This document shows, in pieces, positions 17,462-25,543 of a DNA stretch of 64,000 bases (its first letter is position 1; each line of letters starts with the position of its first letter). The stretch is taken from NCBI RefSeq assembly GCF_036250735.1, contig NZ_CP109431.1, positions 1 through 64,000 on the forward strand, read 5' to 3'. A program made the translations under genes and the position numbers. This DNA is from Streptosporangium sp. NBC_01495. GTDB lineage: Bacteria; Actinomycetota; Actinomycetes; Streptosporangiales; Streptosporangiaceae. The notes below the pieces were generated by a model. The model was not told the origin of the DNA. It was given only the letters and a program-made list of their open reading frames with translations, and made no database searches.

Positions 17462-17695
17462 GTGCGGATGCCTCTGATCCAGTTCACCTCCGCCGTCACG
17501 GACCTACCGGATGACCACATCACCATCATCGTTGAGCGCATGGCCGCGGCGGGGTTCACCACGCGCCTGATCGATGATCGGATTCCGCCCAGGCCTGGCA
17601 CCGTCGGTTCTGACAGCTTGGCAGCGCACGAGCTGGCGGTGATGGACCAGGCGTCGGCAGCCCGTGCTCAGGCGGAACGCCGAAGGGCGCGATAA
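17462..17695 (+). CDS. Small protein, uncertain
   Basis: 77 residues (PLIQFTSAVTDLPDDHITII, ERMAAAGFTTRLIDDRI). The sequence looks protein-like, but it overlaps on the opposite strand the 3' part of the gene at 17504-18151, and only one of the two is likely correct there. An upstream frame from ATG 17352 (52 codons) overlaps it and may be a frameshifted lead. Confidence 0.4.
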   Translation: MRMPLIQFTSAVTDLPDDHITIIVERMAAAGFTTRLIDDRIPPRPGTVGSDSLAAHELAVMDQASAARAQAERRRAR

Positions 17696-18151
17696 CGAGT
17701 TGGTGCGCGCTAGCGGAGATGGGGTCCGGCCCACATAAGCCCAAAACCCACATTCGATCTTGCTGGGCTGCTGATGGTCGGCGGCGGGTGGGACGACGCC
17801 GTCGGCGGCCAGGCGGTTCCACGCCCGCCAAAAGGCCATGACCCGCTTGGCGCTGGTGCCGGTCCGGCGGGCGAACTCGCTGGCGCTCAGGCGCCGAAAG
17901 CCGTTTCGGTCGAAACGGCTTTCCCGATCTTCTCTTCGGCCTTCGGTGCTTGCCGGCCAGGCATACAGGCGAGGCGGCACACGCGCGAACCCGTGCGGGG
18001 CGCAGTTCACCAGCGGTGCCACCTCTGCCAGCCTGACCGGGTCCGACAGGATTGCCTCCCGCAGTAGTGCGATGTCGCGCTCGGCCAACGCGAGCAGCGT
18101 TTGCTCCTCCTCGGCTTCAAGCCCCCGCGAAGGATCGGGGGTGCATCTCAC
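17504..18151 (-). CDS. HTH-type element protein, C-terminal end doubtful
   Basis: The first ~140 of 215 residues are convincing. LEAEEEQTLLALAERDIALL opens a helical part, and LSASEFARRTGTSAKRVMAF with WRAWNRLAADGVVP is an HTH plus the W-R-A-W motif seen in small regulators of actinobacterial integrative elements. Its GTG overlaps the stop of the upstream frame (GTGA). The last ~70 residues lose coding character and overlap an opposite frame, so the 3' end has probably been replaced or truncated. Confidence 0.55.
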   Translation of the reverse strand: MRCTPDPSRGLEAEEEQTLLALAERDIALLREAILSDPVRLAEVAPLVNCAPHGFARVPPRLYAWPASTEGRREDRESRFDRNGFRRLSASEFARRTGTSAKRVMAFWRAWNRLAADGVVPPAADHQQPSKIECGFWAYVGRTPSPLARTNSLSRPSAFRLSTGCRRLVHHRQLVRCQAVRTDGARPGRNPIIDQARGEPRRGHALNDDGDVVIR

Positions 18152-18383
18152 GACTTCATCTCCTCAGCCGTGGAGCTGGTGATCGTGTAAATGGGCATAT
18201 CACGAACGCTCTCGAGGGAGTTCATGACCCAACCAAGTGCGATGTCCGGGTCGATGTCGGCGCGACCACTGCCGTCATCTCATAACTGGACGGGGCGACC
18301 TGGCGAATCTGAAGCAGCCGCGCCTCGGTATCAGGCACCGGCTCATGCGTGATGAAGCTGATGATGACCCTGTAAGCCTTCAT
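18148..18383 (-). pseudogene. Small protein gene with a single frameshift
   Basis: Starts at ATG 18383 with MKAYRVIISFITHEPVPDTE and continues to SSYEMTAVVA. The remainder, DIDPDIALGWVMNSLESVRD then MPIYTITSSTAEEMKS, is in another frame and ends at 18148. Both ends are coupled (ATGA with the upstream gene, GTGA with the downstream gene), so one ~77-residue gene with a one-base shift near 18270 is the simplest reading; it may also be a read error. Confidence 0.6.
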
Positions 18384-18562
18384 CCGTCCCTGTCCTCCTC
18401 GTCTGCGTAGAAGTCATCGGGCTTCGAAATAGCATCCAGCTTGGCGCCCTTCGACGGGCCCGCGAGCGCCGAAGGTGGCGATGTGCTCAGGAGCGAGAGG
18501 GTGCTTAACGAGGGCGGTGGCCCACCCAAGCCTTCCTGGAGCGAGGTGTGGGGCTCCTTCAC
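18380..18562 (-). CDS. Small acidic-tailed protein
   Basis: 60 residues from GTG 18562, ending GAKLDAISKPDDFYADEEDR. The stop overlaps the ATG of the next minus-strand gene. It heads a three-gene coupled unit running away from the XRE regulator at 18673. No family recognised. Confidence 0.45.
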   Translation of the reverse strand: MKEPHTSLQEGLGGPPPSLSTLSLLSTSPPSALAGPSKGAKLDAISKPDDFYADEEDRDG

Positions 18563-18672
18563 TCTGTTGACCGGTTCGCCAGGCAGATTTAGGTGGTGAT
18601 CGCTGGCATGGTGATCAGTCTCATGCGAATATGACTACCTATCAGACCAGTTGTCACAAAGAGAGTCAGGTC

Positions 18673-19146
18673 ATGGAATTCTTATCAGCGCTGGACACTC
18701 TGTCGCTCGGCCAGCGCGTCAGGTACCTGCGCCGCCGGTGGGGAATGTCTCAGGCAGAGCTGGCTGGTACGGAGTTGTCGGACAGCTACGTCTCGCTCAT
18801 CGAGACCGGCAAGCGCGTCCCCACGCGCGAAGTGATTCAACTCCTGGCCGACCGGCTCGGCGTTCATCCTCGCTTGCTTGAAATTGGCGGACCTGCTCAG
18901 CAGAGGATCTACGACAACCTCCGACGTCAGGAGGCAAGTCACCGACATGCGCTTGAAGCCCTTGAGCTACTGTTCCACAGGTGTGAAAAAAACGACTTGA
19001 TCATATGCGCCACTCGCCTCTATGTCAGCGACAGCGGTAAAGAGAGGTTGACTATCACCGTTGAGAAAGATCGTTTGCCACCAACTGCCTGGATTGACGC
19101 ACCATCGTGCTCAACACCAGTGAAGGATGTCGCCGACATGCGATGA
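18673..19146 (+). CDS. XRE-family transcriptional regulator
   Basis: About 157 residues. Residues 10-65 form an XRE/Cro helix-turn-helix (LGQRVRYLRRRWGMSQAELA, ELSDSYVSLIETGKRVPTRE). The C-terminal part (RRQEASHRHALEALELLFHR) is helical and could sense a ligand or dimerise. ATG 18673 is preceded by GTCAGG; a start at 18631 would add 14 residues. It is divergent from the minus-strand unit at 18562, the usual arrangement of a control gene in a mobile element. GC content falls from here on. Confidence 0.75.
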   Translation: MEFLSALDTLSLGQRVRYLRRRWGMSQAELAGTELSDSYVSLIETGKRVPTREVIQLLADRLGVHPRLLEIGGPAQQRIYDNLRRQEASHRHALEALELLFHRCEKNDLIICATRLYVSDSGKERLTITVEKDRLPPTAWIDAPSCSTPVKDVADMR

Positions 19147-19400
19147 TTCACTGCAGTCTTATTTCAGCTTAGTGTCGCGCAGCTTGTTGTTTACGTTTGC
19201 TTGATTGACGGTATGCGAAGAAGTGCTGACTATCGCCGTTGGTGGCCGCAATCCAGTAAAGATCGCGACCCTATTCGGTGGTGACCAGGAGGCGCTCCAA
19301 GTCATTACGGTAACTGTGTACGACTCAGTGGCTCGTTGCGACCAACTCCAGGTCAACGGAGTTGCCTTTCGGAACACCCCAGATGTTCCAAGAGACAAAC
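19147..19400. other. Interval with a weak plus-strand frame
   Basis: A plus-strand frame from TTG 19205 reads VLTIAVGGRNPVKIATLFGG and VITVTVYDSVARCDQLQVNG before entering the macrodomain gene in antisense. The composition is protein-like but there is no good start, so it is probably a remnant. Confidence 0.3.
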
Positions 19401-19847
19401 CTAGGCGCGCGGGGGGTACAGACGCACATCAAGATCCTTTAAAGGTTCAAGGTAGAGGTAAATTAACGCTTCGACTTCTGGCCACCGCAGCCCTCCCAGC
19501 CCTGCGCCGAGAGCGGGAATTGCAATCGTCGCGATCTGTCGCTCCTTGATGAGGAGCGCTAACGCACTCAGACCAACCTCGATGTCAGCCAGTCGGGAAA
19601 CATCTCGCCAGTGGCGCTTGGTGGGGAAGTGCACAATGATACGACCGTTGGCGATCGGCGCGATATGCAAGATGCCTGGTTGAATTTCGCCACGGTCACA
19701 TGCCTGCCGGTAGGACTGATATGCCTCGGGGTAAGTGCGGCGAAACTGCAGCGCCAAGCCTTTGCCTATAATTCCGACGGTATTGACAGGGTTGACCAGA
19801 GCCTGCGCGGTATCGGCGAGCAGATCACCTGCGATAACTGTGATCAT
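19401..19847 (-). CDS. Macrodomain protein, DarG-antitoxin-like
   Basis: 148 residues, a complete stand-alone macrodomain. GDLLADTAQALVNPVNTVGI and GKGLALQFRRTYPEAYQSYR form the ADP-ribose-binding N-terminal part. FPTKRHWRDVSRLADIEVGL and IPALGAGLGGLRWPEVEALI give the phosphate loop. This set (NTVG-GKG, FPTK-W, GLGGL) is that of the DarG macrodomain, which removes ADP-ribose placed on DNA by the toxin DarT. No DarT is recognisable beside it. The ATG overlaps the stop of the frame upstream (ATGA), so it is the last gene of a minus-strand set. GC is visibly low. Confidence 0.8.
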   Translation of the reverse strand: MITVIAGDLLADTAQALVNPVNTVGIIGKGLALQFRRTYPEAYQSYRQACDRGEIQPGILHIAPIANGRIIVHFPTKRHWRDVSRLADIEVGLSALALLIKERQIATIAIPALGAGLGGLRWPEVEALIYLYLEPLKDLDVRLYPPRA

Positions 19848-20046
19848 TGAATCTCCAGAAAATGTGATTGAAAAGTGGGCAGGTAGTCGTCTTCGGCCTT
19901 TTTTCCGCAGTCAACGGCTTCGGTGAGGTTTTCCGCTCCAATTCTGCCGACGTCCTGGTTGAGGTCGAATCCGTGCTCGGTCGAGTCAAGATGACGAACA
20001 CCACCCAGGACATGTTGCGCACCGGTAGGGGTGGTGCAGCCATCAC
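19844..20046 (-). pseudogene. Small gene upstream of macrodomain, apparently frameshifted
   Basis: A strong ribosome-binding site (GAGGAGG) precedes GTG 20046. The frame that ends in an ATGA overlap with the macrodomain gene is a different one; it reads GFDLNQDVGRIGAENLTEAV then DCGKKAEDDYLPTFQSHFLE. The span of 203 bases is not a multiple of three, so a frameshift lies between. The C-terminal sequence is protein-like; no family recognised. Confidence 0.45.
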
Positions 20047-20104
20047 GTACCTGCCTCCTCGCTCGCGAGGCTGAACCTGCCCGGGTTCAGCGTGCGCTTC
20101 TCAG

Positions 20105-20329
20105 TCACCGCACGCGGCCCAGCGACGACCACCGTACGGTCGCGATCGGCGTTCCCCATTCCGGCCATCCGATATCGGCGCTGATCGCCGTCCGGTGCTT
20201 GTGCAACGCTTTGGTGGCGATCTCGACCAGTTCCTCTCCAGACGAAGCCGACAGCCTGCCACCCGGCTTTCTGGCAGTTACCCGGACCGGGCTCATATCA
20301 GCAAGCGACGACGAGCTTACGAACAACAA
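20105..20329 (-). CDS. Small protein of unknown function
   Basis: 74 residues from TTG 20329 or 63 from ATG 20296. SGEELVEIATKALHKHRTAI and SADIGWPEWGTPIATVRWSS look like a small alpha/beta protein. It lies 22 bases past the GrpE-like gene whose end supplies AGGAGG, so it is probably cotranscribed. A downstream inverted repeat (CTGAAC...GTTCAG near 20072-20091) separates it from the next frame. Confidence 0.4.
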   Translation of the reverse strand: MLFVSSSSLADMSPVRVTARKPGGRLSASSGEELVEIATKALHKHRTAISADIGWPEWGTPIATVRWSSLGRVR

Positions 20330-20351
20330 GATCCACCACTACATCACGGCT

Positions 20352-20831
20352 TCACCTCCTGCTCTGCTGAGTGCACGAAATACGTTCATTGATCGGCTTG
20401 GTCTCTGGCGGTATGTGTATCAGAGCTTTACATAGGACGATCTCTTCATCGGGGCTCTTGGGGTTCCCCCAGTAATATCCCGGCCGTATAACCGTGACGG
20501 CCGCACCGGGTTCTGGATATTCGGCGATTGGCTCGTGTAGATGTGGATCGAAATTAACCTGGCTGCTGACTGCTCCGAGCATTTTTAGTCCGTACGCGAT
20601 CCCGAAGCCTCTCACGCGTTCGATGAGGATATCTTTGGGAGCGTTGCTGGCGATTTCCTCGACCTCTGCGGCGAGTTCCCCCAGCGCTTTGATCACGTCG
20701 ACGATTTTGAGCTGGGATTCCCACCATTTCCTGAGTGCGAGAGACTTTTTGAATTGATCGTCGAACCACTGGTCGACCCGGACCTCCGGTTTGAATGGCG
20801 GTGGGGCCGAGTTCGCTAGGGGTTCGTTCAT
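20352..20831 (-). CDS. GrpE-like nucleotide-exchange-factor-fold protein
   Basis: 159 residues from ATG 20831, chosen because GGAGAG lies just upstream. A helical N-terminal part (FKKSLALRKWWESQLKIVDV; LGELAAEVEEIASNAPKDIL) precedes a beta part, VSSQVNFDPHLHEPIAEYPE and VTVIRPGYYWGNPKSPDEEI ending LCKALI. The pattern FDP-HE-...-RPGY-...-KALV matches the C-terminal beta domain of GrpE, the exchange factor of Hsp70 chaperones. No DnaK is adjacent. It heads a low-GC set with the macrodomain gene; a folded 108-nt element lies in its presumed leader. GrpE assignment is by motif only. Confidence 0.55.
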   Translation of the reverse strand: MNEPLANSAPPPFKPEVRVDQWFDDQFKKSLALRKWWESQLKIVDVIKALGELAAEVEEIASNAPKDILIERVRGFGIAYGLKMLGAVSSQVNFDPHLHEPIAEYPEPGAAVTVIRPGYYWGNPKSPDEEIVLCKALIHIPPETKPINERISCTQQSRR

Positions 20832-20890
20832 GGACTCTCCAGGAATCAAGTGAGCTAAGTGGGCCACGCGAGGGTGCACCGTTTCCGGCG

Positions 20891-20998
20891 CCGAGGCCGT
20901 CTTGACCGCGGGTTCTGTGGACGCGGGCCAGCGTACCCGGAGGGCGACCGCGAAGCGGTCGGCTGGCCCGCGTCCACAGGTTCCGTGGTAGGCCTCGG
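20891..20998 (-). other. Folded 108-nt element, copy A
   Basis: An outer 8-bp stem (CCGAGGCC at 20891, GGCCTCGG at 20991) encloses a perfect 17-bp stem (20915-20931 with 20963-20979). Inside are two small hairpins with GGA and GAA loops (CCC-GGA-GGG; ACCGC-GAA-GCGGT). The strands joining the stems, GTCTTGACCGCGGGTT and GGTTCCGTGGTA, recur nearly unchanged in copy B at 54651. It lies 60 bases upstream of the GrpE-like start. It could be a leader RNA or a mobile DNA hairpin. Confidence 0.7.
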
Positions 20999-21192
20999 GA
21001 AGGCGCCGGAAGGGGGGCGCCGCCGGTTCGGTCAACAGCCACGAGCGGCGGGGGATCGTGATTATTTCGGCGTGATGGGGATTCCTTATTTTTTGTGCCA
21101 AGGTCTGCGTATTATCGGCTGTGCTTGGAAAGTGGGGAAGAAAGGGTTAGCGGCAGTGACGCCGGCATGTTTTGTCCTCGGCAAGCCAATGT

Positions 21193-21324
21193 TCACCTGC
21201 ATCGGTTGGTGTCGTCGACGGCCTGTGCCCACGGGCGGGAGCAGTAGCACGGGCCATTGTCGGTGAGCACCCGACGCGCACTGCTGATGCCGTACTCGGC
21301 GAGGAACGCCACGGGCCCACGCAG
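21193..21324 (-). pseudogene. IS481-family transposase fragment
   Basis: The minus strand reads PVAFLAEYGISSARRVLTDN then GPCYCSRPWAQAVDD and a stop. LTDNGPCYxS is the second catalytic-Asp region of the IS481/rve integrase core. Only this part is left; no ends or other catalytic motifs were found. Confidence 0.7.
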
Positions 21325-21696
21325 CTACCCCGGCTCGGCATCAGCGCTGGCAGCTCATCCGCGCGGTAGCCGCCTGCTTCTGGCGGCCGACGTCGACGGA
21401 AGGTGGCCGACCTTCGTAGCCGAAGGCACCGCCGCCCGTCTGGAGGTGATCGTCGCCGGGGCCAGCTTGCTGCCCAGGCGCTCGACGAGGACGGCGACCT
21501 CGCCAAGTACGGCAGCAACGCCTTGTGCTGCGAGCGTGGAGGTAGGCGCCTGGTCGGGTCAAGACCGCGAGGAGGGGTGCTGAGCGGGGTGGACACCCCG
21601 CCAGGGCCCACCGGCGCTGCGGTCGAGCGTGTCGCGCCAGGCGCTGCCGGCGCGCAGCGATTACCGCCGGGCCACGGACGGTCTTGAACACGACGA

Positions 21697-21737
21697 GGGG
21701 AGCCCCAGTACGTGCGGCCGCAGTCCCGGGGCTCCCC
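21697..21737. terminator. Hairpin, possible terminator
   Basis: GGGGAGCCCC (21697-21706) and GGGGCTCCCC (21728-21737) form a 10-bp perfect stem around a 21-nt loop. There is no clear adjacent gene end. Confidence 0.4.
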
Positions 21738-22552
21738 GCTTAGTGCGCCGGATCCGGTCCGGGCAGGGCCGCATTTCGACGGTGAAGCCGAAGTTCCCCC
21801 CTGCTGCTGCAGGTGACCTCGCTGGGGCTTTGGGACACCGTGGCGCGCAGCGAGCCGAGAACGCCGGGGTCGCCTCCGGCGGGGAGATCACCGTCCAGAC
21901 ACCCTGCTCAAGGGTGTCTCCCCGCTGCGGCATGCGGTCGTCAGGGCCGCCGACCGGGTATCGCAGGTCCCGCTCGCGCAGAAGTTCCCGCCCGAAATCC
22001 GGATCAGGGCACAGACGGCGACTTCGAGGGGGTAGCGGCCACGGGTGCGGAGAGGTGCCGGATCATCGGCGAGCGAACCCTCCCCTTCGACGACGTGAAG
22101 ACCGTCCAGAAACGAGCAGCCCGTCCGCCGACCTCCTGAAGGCACCTCAACGCAGACGCCCGACGAAAATCCCCGCAGATGATGTAAACCCTGAGCACGT
22201 CGGACCGACGATGTGATCAGATGCGGTCATGAAGACCAACCCGCACTCCCAGACACGCAACAGCGCTGAGGGCCAGCCACACACCGGCGGGATGAAGCAC
22301 ACCGGTGGATGGGGGCGATCTGCGACTGCTTCCTCGCGGTGGCGTTGAGATGATTCCGGATCCGCATCGCCGCAAAGGCGCCACGCGGCTTGGTGCGTCC
22401 CGTCCTGGCGACATCGGCCCGTTCGGGATGTGGGAGCTCTCCCCCACAGATCACCACGATGTCAGGGGAACCAACGCCGAGAGCGTTCCGGAGGCCGCCG
22501 GGATGACCCCAGAGCCAGCGGTCGACCTCAGCGTGAAGATCGGTCGCGGCCA
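21738..22552. other. Degenerate region without an intact gene
   Basis: About 815 bases between the IS481 fragment and the kinase remnant. Several frames stay open in both directions but none has motifs, a start signal or a consistent third-position bias. The best frame (minus, 21661-21933) reads like an exported beta protein fragment, without support. Confidence 0.35.
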
Positions 22553-23185
22553 TCACGGTCCCGTCGAGCCGATACCGGAGGCTGAAGTCACCCGGCGGAC
22601 GTCGCCGACGCACGCGGCGACGGCGGCCCCGGCGAGCACCAGGGCAGCGCAGCCCCACAGCACCGGCCGTACCCCGACCATCTCAGACAGGGGGCCGACG
22701 ATCACGTAAGCCGCGGGCACGAGAACGGTGCCGAGCGCCGCGGTCGTGGCCAGGAGCTCGTGATCGGCGTGCGCGGCGCGATGGGCATCCGTTTTCGTGC
22801 GCGAGGCGATCCGTTCATAGGTGACAGCGGCGTCGACCACGCAGCGGACCACGCGGATGGTCGCGAGATCCGTCAGCGGCCGCAATCCTGGCCGCCACAG
22901 CCGGTCCTGGAAGGCGGCTTCGGCGACCATGCTCACCCCACCTCGGAGCATCACCCCCAAGACGTCGAAGAACACCCTCAGGGTCTGCTGGTTGAGCAGG
23001 TCATCACTGGCCGGGTCGGCTGAGGGAGCACCATGCACCAGCCCTTGCTTGATCTCGTCACGGCAGATCAACGGCCAGCCGACCTGATGCGCGAGTCGGC
23101 GGGCCAGGGTGGTCTTGCCCGAGCCCGGTGGTCCGCTCACCACCAGCAGGATCGGCCTGTCAGGAGAAACACGGTTCATGCGCAC
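22553..23185 (-). pseudogene. P-loop kinase N-terminus joined to an MFS C-terminus
   Basis: Residues 1-150 are a zeta-toxin/kinase-like P-loop protein: LLVVSGPPGSGKTTLARRLA is Walker A, followed by LICRDEIKQGL, AEAAFQDRLWRPGL and VVRCVVDAAVTYERIASR. Near 22735 the frame turns into a membrane sequence, LGTVLVPAAYVIVGPLSEMV then RPVLWGCAALVLAGAAVAAC, typical of the last two helices of an MFS carrier. The two halves are not a known architecture, so this is a deletion scar that happens to stay in frame. Confidence 0.7.
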
Positions 23186-23227
23186 TCTGATGCTCTCGAC
23201 GCTTTCCTGGAACTGGATCTTCTGTGG

Positions 23228-23768
23228 TCAACGGCTGCTGGGCGGCGCCTTGGTCAGGCGGACGGCAATGAAGCCGGGCTCACGCAACAGTTTGCCGTAC
23301 TCCGCGCTGTGGTGGCGGGCCATCTCCGCGGTCGGTTGGTGCTCGACGAGTCGTTCGATAACGAAATCCGCGGCGGTAAACTCGTTGATCCATTGCTGCA
23401 AGGGCTGGCGCCAGAAGCGATGTACCAGGCCGCACGACCACTTTTCCTCGACGTATCGGGCGTCGAAGTAGCTGCCGCCGTCGGTGAGCCAGTCGGCGGT
23501 TGGATGGCTGGTGGAGAGCACGAGACGCCCGTGTGGGCGTAGCACCCGGTGCAACTCGCGCAGCGCGGCCACCCGGTCGCGGACGTAGTGGATGACCAAC
23601 GCCAGCACGGCCAGGTCCATCCCCGCGTCGGGCAACCAGTCCAGCGGCGCGTCCAGATCGTGCTGGCGCACCACCACGCCGGCGCCTAAGCGTTGGCGGG
23701 CCAGGTTCACCATGTCGCGGCTCTGGTCGAAGCCGATCACTTCGGCGCTGCGGGCGCGCAGCTCGGAA
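23228..23768 (-). pseudogene. SAM-dependent methyltransferase, 5'-truncated
   Basis: Reads SAEVIGFDQSRDMVNLARQR (end of motif I/II), DMDLAVL-type motif IV (DAGMDLAVLALVIHYV), and LHRVLRPHGRLVLSTSHPTA (motif VI). The glycine-rich motif I is missing: the coding sequence stops at about 23768 where a WD40 fragment on the other strand begins. Family-typical length would be ~240 residues; ~180 remain. Confidence 0.7.
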
Positions 23769-23769
23769 C

Positions 23770-23909
23770 TCGAACTGTGGGACCTCACCAAGTACCTCGC
23801 CTGGACCGCCCATCCACTGGAGAAGGCCTGCGCGATGAGCAGCCGGGGGCTGACCAGGAGCGAATGGACGGACTACGTCCAGACAGCGGACTTCCTGCCC
23901 ACCTGCTGA
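23770..23909 (+). pseudogene. WD40-repeat protein C-terminal remnant
   Basis: Reads ELELWDLTKYLAWTAHPLEK, ACAMSSRGLTRSEWTDYV and ends FLPTC. The final 'ACA-GR-LT-EW-Y-...-PTC' pattern is the usual end of actinobacterial WD40 proteins, often effector or kinase fusions. The rest is deleted. Confidence 0.65.
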
Positions 23910-23952
23910 GAGGCCGTCAAGCGGGGTGGTGAGTACACCGCCACCAATGCGA

Positions 23953-24195
23953 TCAGCCCGGTGGCGACGCCAGCGCCCGCCCGTGCACCGCATCCAGCGT
24001 CGCCTCCAGCCATGCCGTTTCGTCGTCGACGCCCGCGCGGGCCTGCCAGGTGCCCCAGGCGGCGCCCTCAGGGGTGGCCCGCCAGTGCGGCAGGAATACG
24101 CGACGCGGAACGGTGGCGATGGGCCCGTGCCAGCGGGATCCGGCGGGAACGACAGCGGGGGCGGCGAGCTGCTCGGCGTGCTGATGCCACGACAC
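23953..24195 (-). pseudogene. Protein-L-isoaspartate methyltransferase N-terminal remnant
   Basis: From GTG 24195, with AAGGAG upstream, it reads SWHQHAEQLAAPAVVPAGSR and WHGPIATVPRRVFLPHW, the start of actinobacterial PIMT-like enzymes. It ends at 23953 after ~80 residues, before the SAM-binding domain, where the WD40 fragment abuts. Confidence 0.6.
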
Positions 24196-24394
24196 TGGTG
24201 CTTCTCCTTGTTCCTGCGAATCGGCGGCATCTCCCGGCAGCGGTGGGAGGAACCTTGCGACTGATGAGCGGCCACCGAAGGACTCATCCTTCCCACTTTC
24301 GCTCCCCGATTTCTCCCCGGGTAGCTGAGCTCGAGTGCGCGATGAGCGGGCCTTTGATCCGCTTTGGTAATTCATCATCATGTTGAGAGCGGGG

Positions 24395-25357
24395 TCACCA
24401 GGCGAAAGATTCGGGGGCAGGACCTGGCCCGGGGAAGATCTTTTCGAGTTTTTCGAGGAAATCGGTGTCCAGCCTCAGGGGTAATGAGCGCAAGGCGGAC
24501 TGCAGGTGTTCGGTGGTGCGGGGCCCGATGACTGGTGCGGTCACCGCGGTACGGTTCAGCACCCAGGCCAGGGCTACCTCGCTCGGTGCCATGTCGTGTG
24601 TTGCACAGAGGTCTTCATAAGCGCGGATCTGTGCGCGTTTGCCGGGTAAGGAGAGGAGTGAGCGTCCTTCGCGGCGGCGCTTGCCCGGCTCAGCCTTGGG
24701 AGACAGGATCCCGCCGAGCATTCCGCCGTGTAAGGGAGACCACGCCAGGACGCCGAGGCCATAGGCGCGTGCGGCTGGGATGATTTCCTGTTCGGCGGTG
24801 CGTTCAGCGAGGTTGTACAGGCACTGTTCGCTGGCCAGGCCAAGAGAGCGCCGCCGGTGGGCGTTTTCCTGTCCTTGGGCGATGTGCCAGCCGGCGTGGT
24901 TGGAAGATCCCACGTACAAGATCTTGCCCTGGGTCACCAGGAGGTCCATGGCCTGCCATATCTCCTCCCACGGAGTGGCCCGGTCGACGTGGTGCATCTG
25001 GTAGAGGTCGATGTGGTCGGTTCGCAGGCGACGCAGGCTGGCTTCGGCGGCCTGGCGGATATGGCGGGCTGACAGTCGTCCGTCGTTGGGCCGGTCAGAG
25101 AAGGCGCCGAACACCTTGGTGGCCAGCACGATGTCCTCGCGTCGTCGGCCGCCTTGGCTGAACCAGGTGCCGATGATCTCTTCGCTGGCGCCGTGGCCGT
25201 AGCGGTCGGCGGTGTCGACCATGTTGATTCCCGCCTGCCAGGCTGTATCCAGCAAGGTGTGGCTGTCGTGGGGGGTGGTCACCTTTCCGAAGTTCCATGC
25301 GCCCAGCACCAGACGGCTCACGGCCAGACCGGTGCGGCCTAGGTGGAGGTATTCCAT
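24395..25357 (-). CDS. Aldo/keto reductase
   Basis: 320 residues, full length for the NADPH-dependent (alpha/beta)8-barrel family. The catalytic Asp-Tyr pair is in MVDTADRYGHGASEEIIGTW; the Lys in VLATKVFG and the His in YQMHHVDRATPWEEIW complete the tetrad. WSPLHGGMLGG and GPRTTEHLQSAL are the usual cofactor segments. Closest in pattern to the YajO/AKR11-13 group. It starts at ATG 25357 and lies last in a minus-strand group with the DsbA-like and nucleotidyltransferase genes. A ketosugar or aldehyde reduction in the adjoining pathway is possible. Confidence 0.85.
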   Translation of the reverse strand: MEYLHLGRTGLAVSRLVLGAWNFGKVTTPHDSHTLLDTAWQAGINMVDTADRYGHGASEEIIGTWFSQGGRRREDIVLATKVFGAFSDRPNDGRLSARHIRQAAEASLRRLRTDHIDLYQMHHVDRATPWEEIWQAMDLLVTQGKILYVGSSNHAGWHIAQGQENAHRRRSLGLASEQCLYNLAERTAEQEIIPAARAYGLGVLAWSPLHGGMLGGILSPKAEPGKRRREGRSLLSLPGKRAQIRAYEDLCATHDMAPSEVALAWVLNRTAVTAPVIGPRTTEHLQSALRSLPLRLDTDFLEKLEKIFPGPGPAPESFAW

Positions 25358-25543
25358 CGGCTCCTGCCTGATCGGTTGTGGTGGATCGGCCCCAGCGGCA
25401 CGTGTGCTGCGCTGGGCTCGTCGCTCTGTTGAGGGTGAATCGGTGGACGACCCCGTCGAGACGCTCGCCGCAGCCGGCGAGCGGCAGGCGGTCGCAGTCG
25501 CCGGGGAGGCTCGCCTGCGGCGCGGCCTTAGCGGGGTGCGTTT

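Noticed and set aside
19401..20046. DarTG toxin-antitoxin pair
   Set aside because: The macrodomain fits DarG, but the upstream frame lacks any recognisable DarT motif and is far too short for one.
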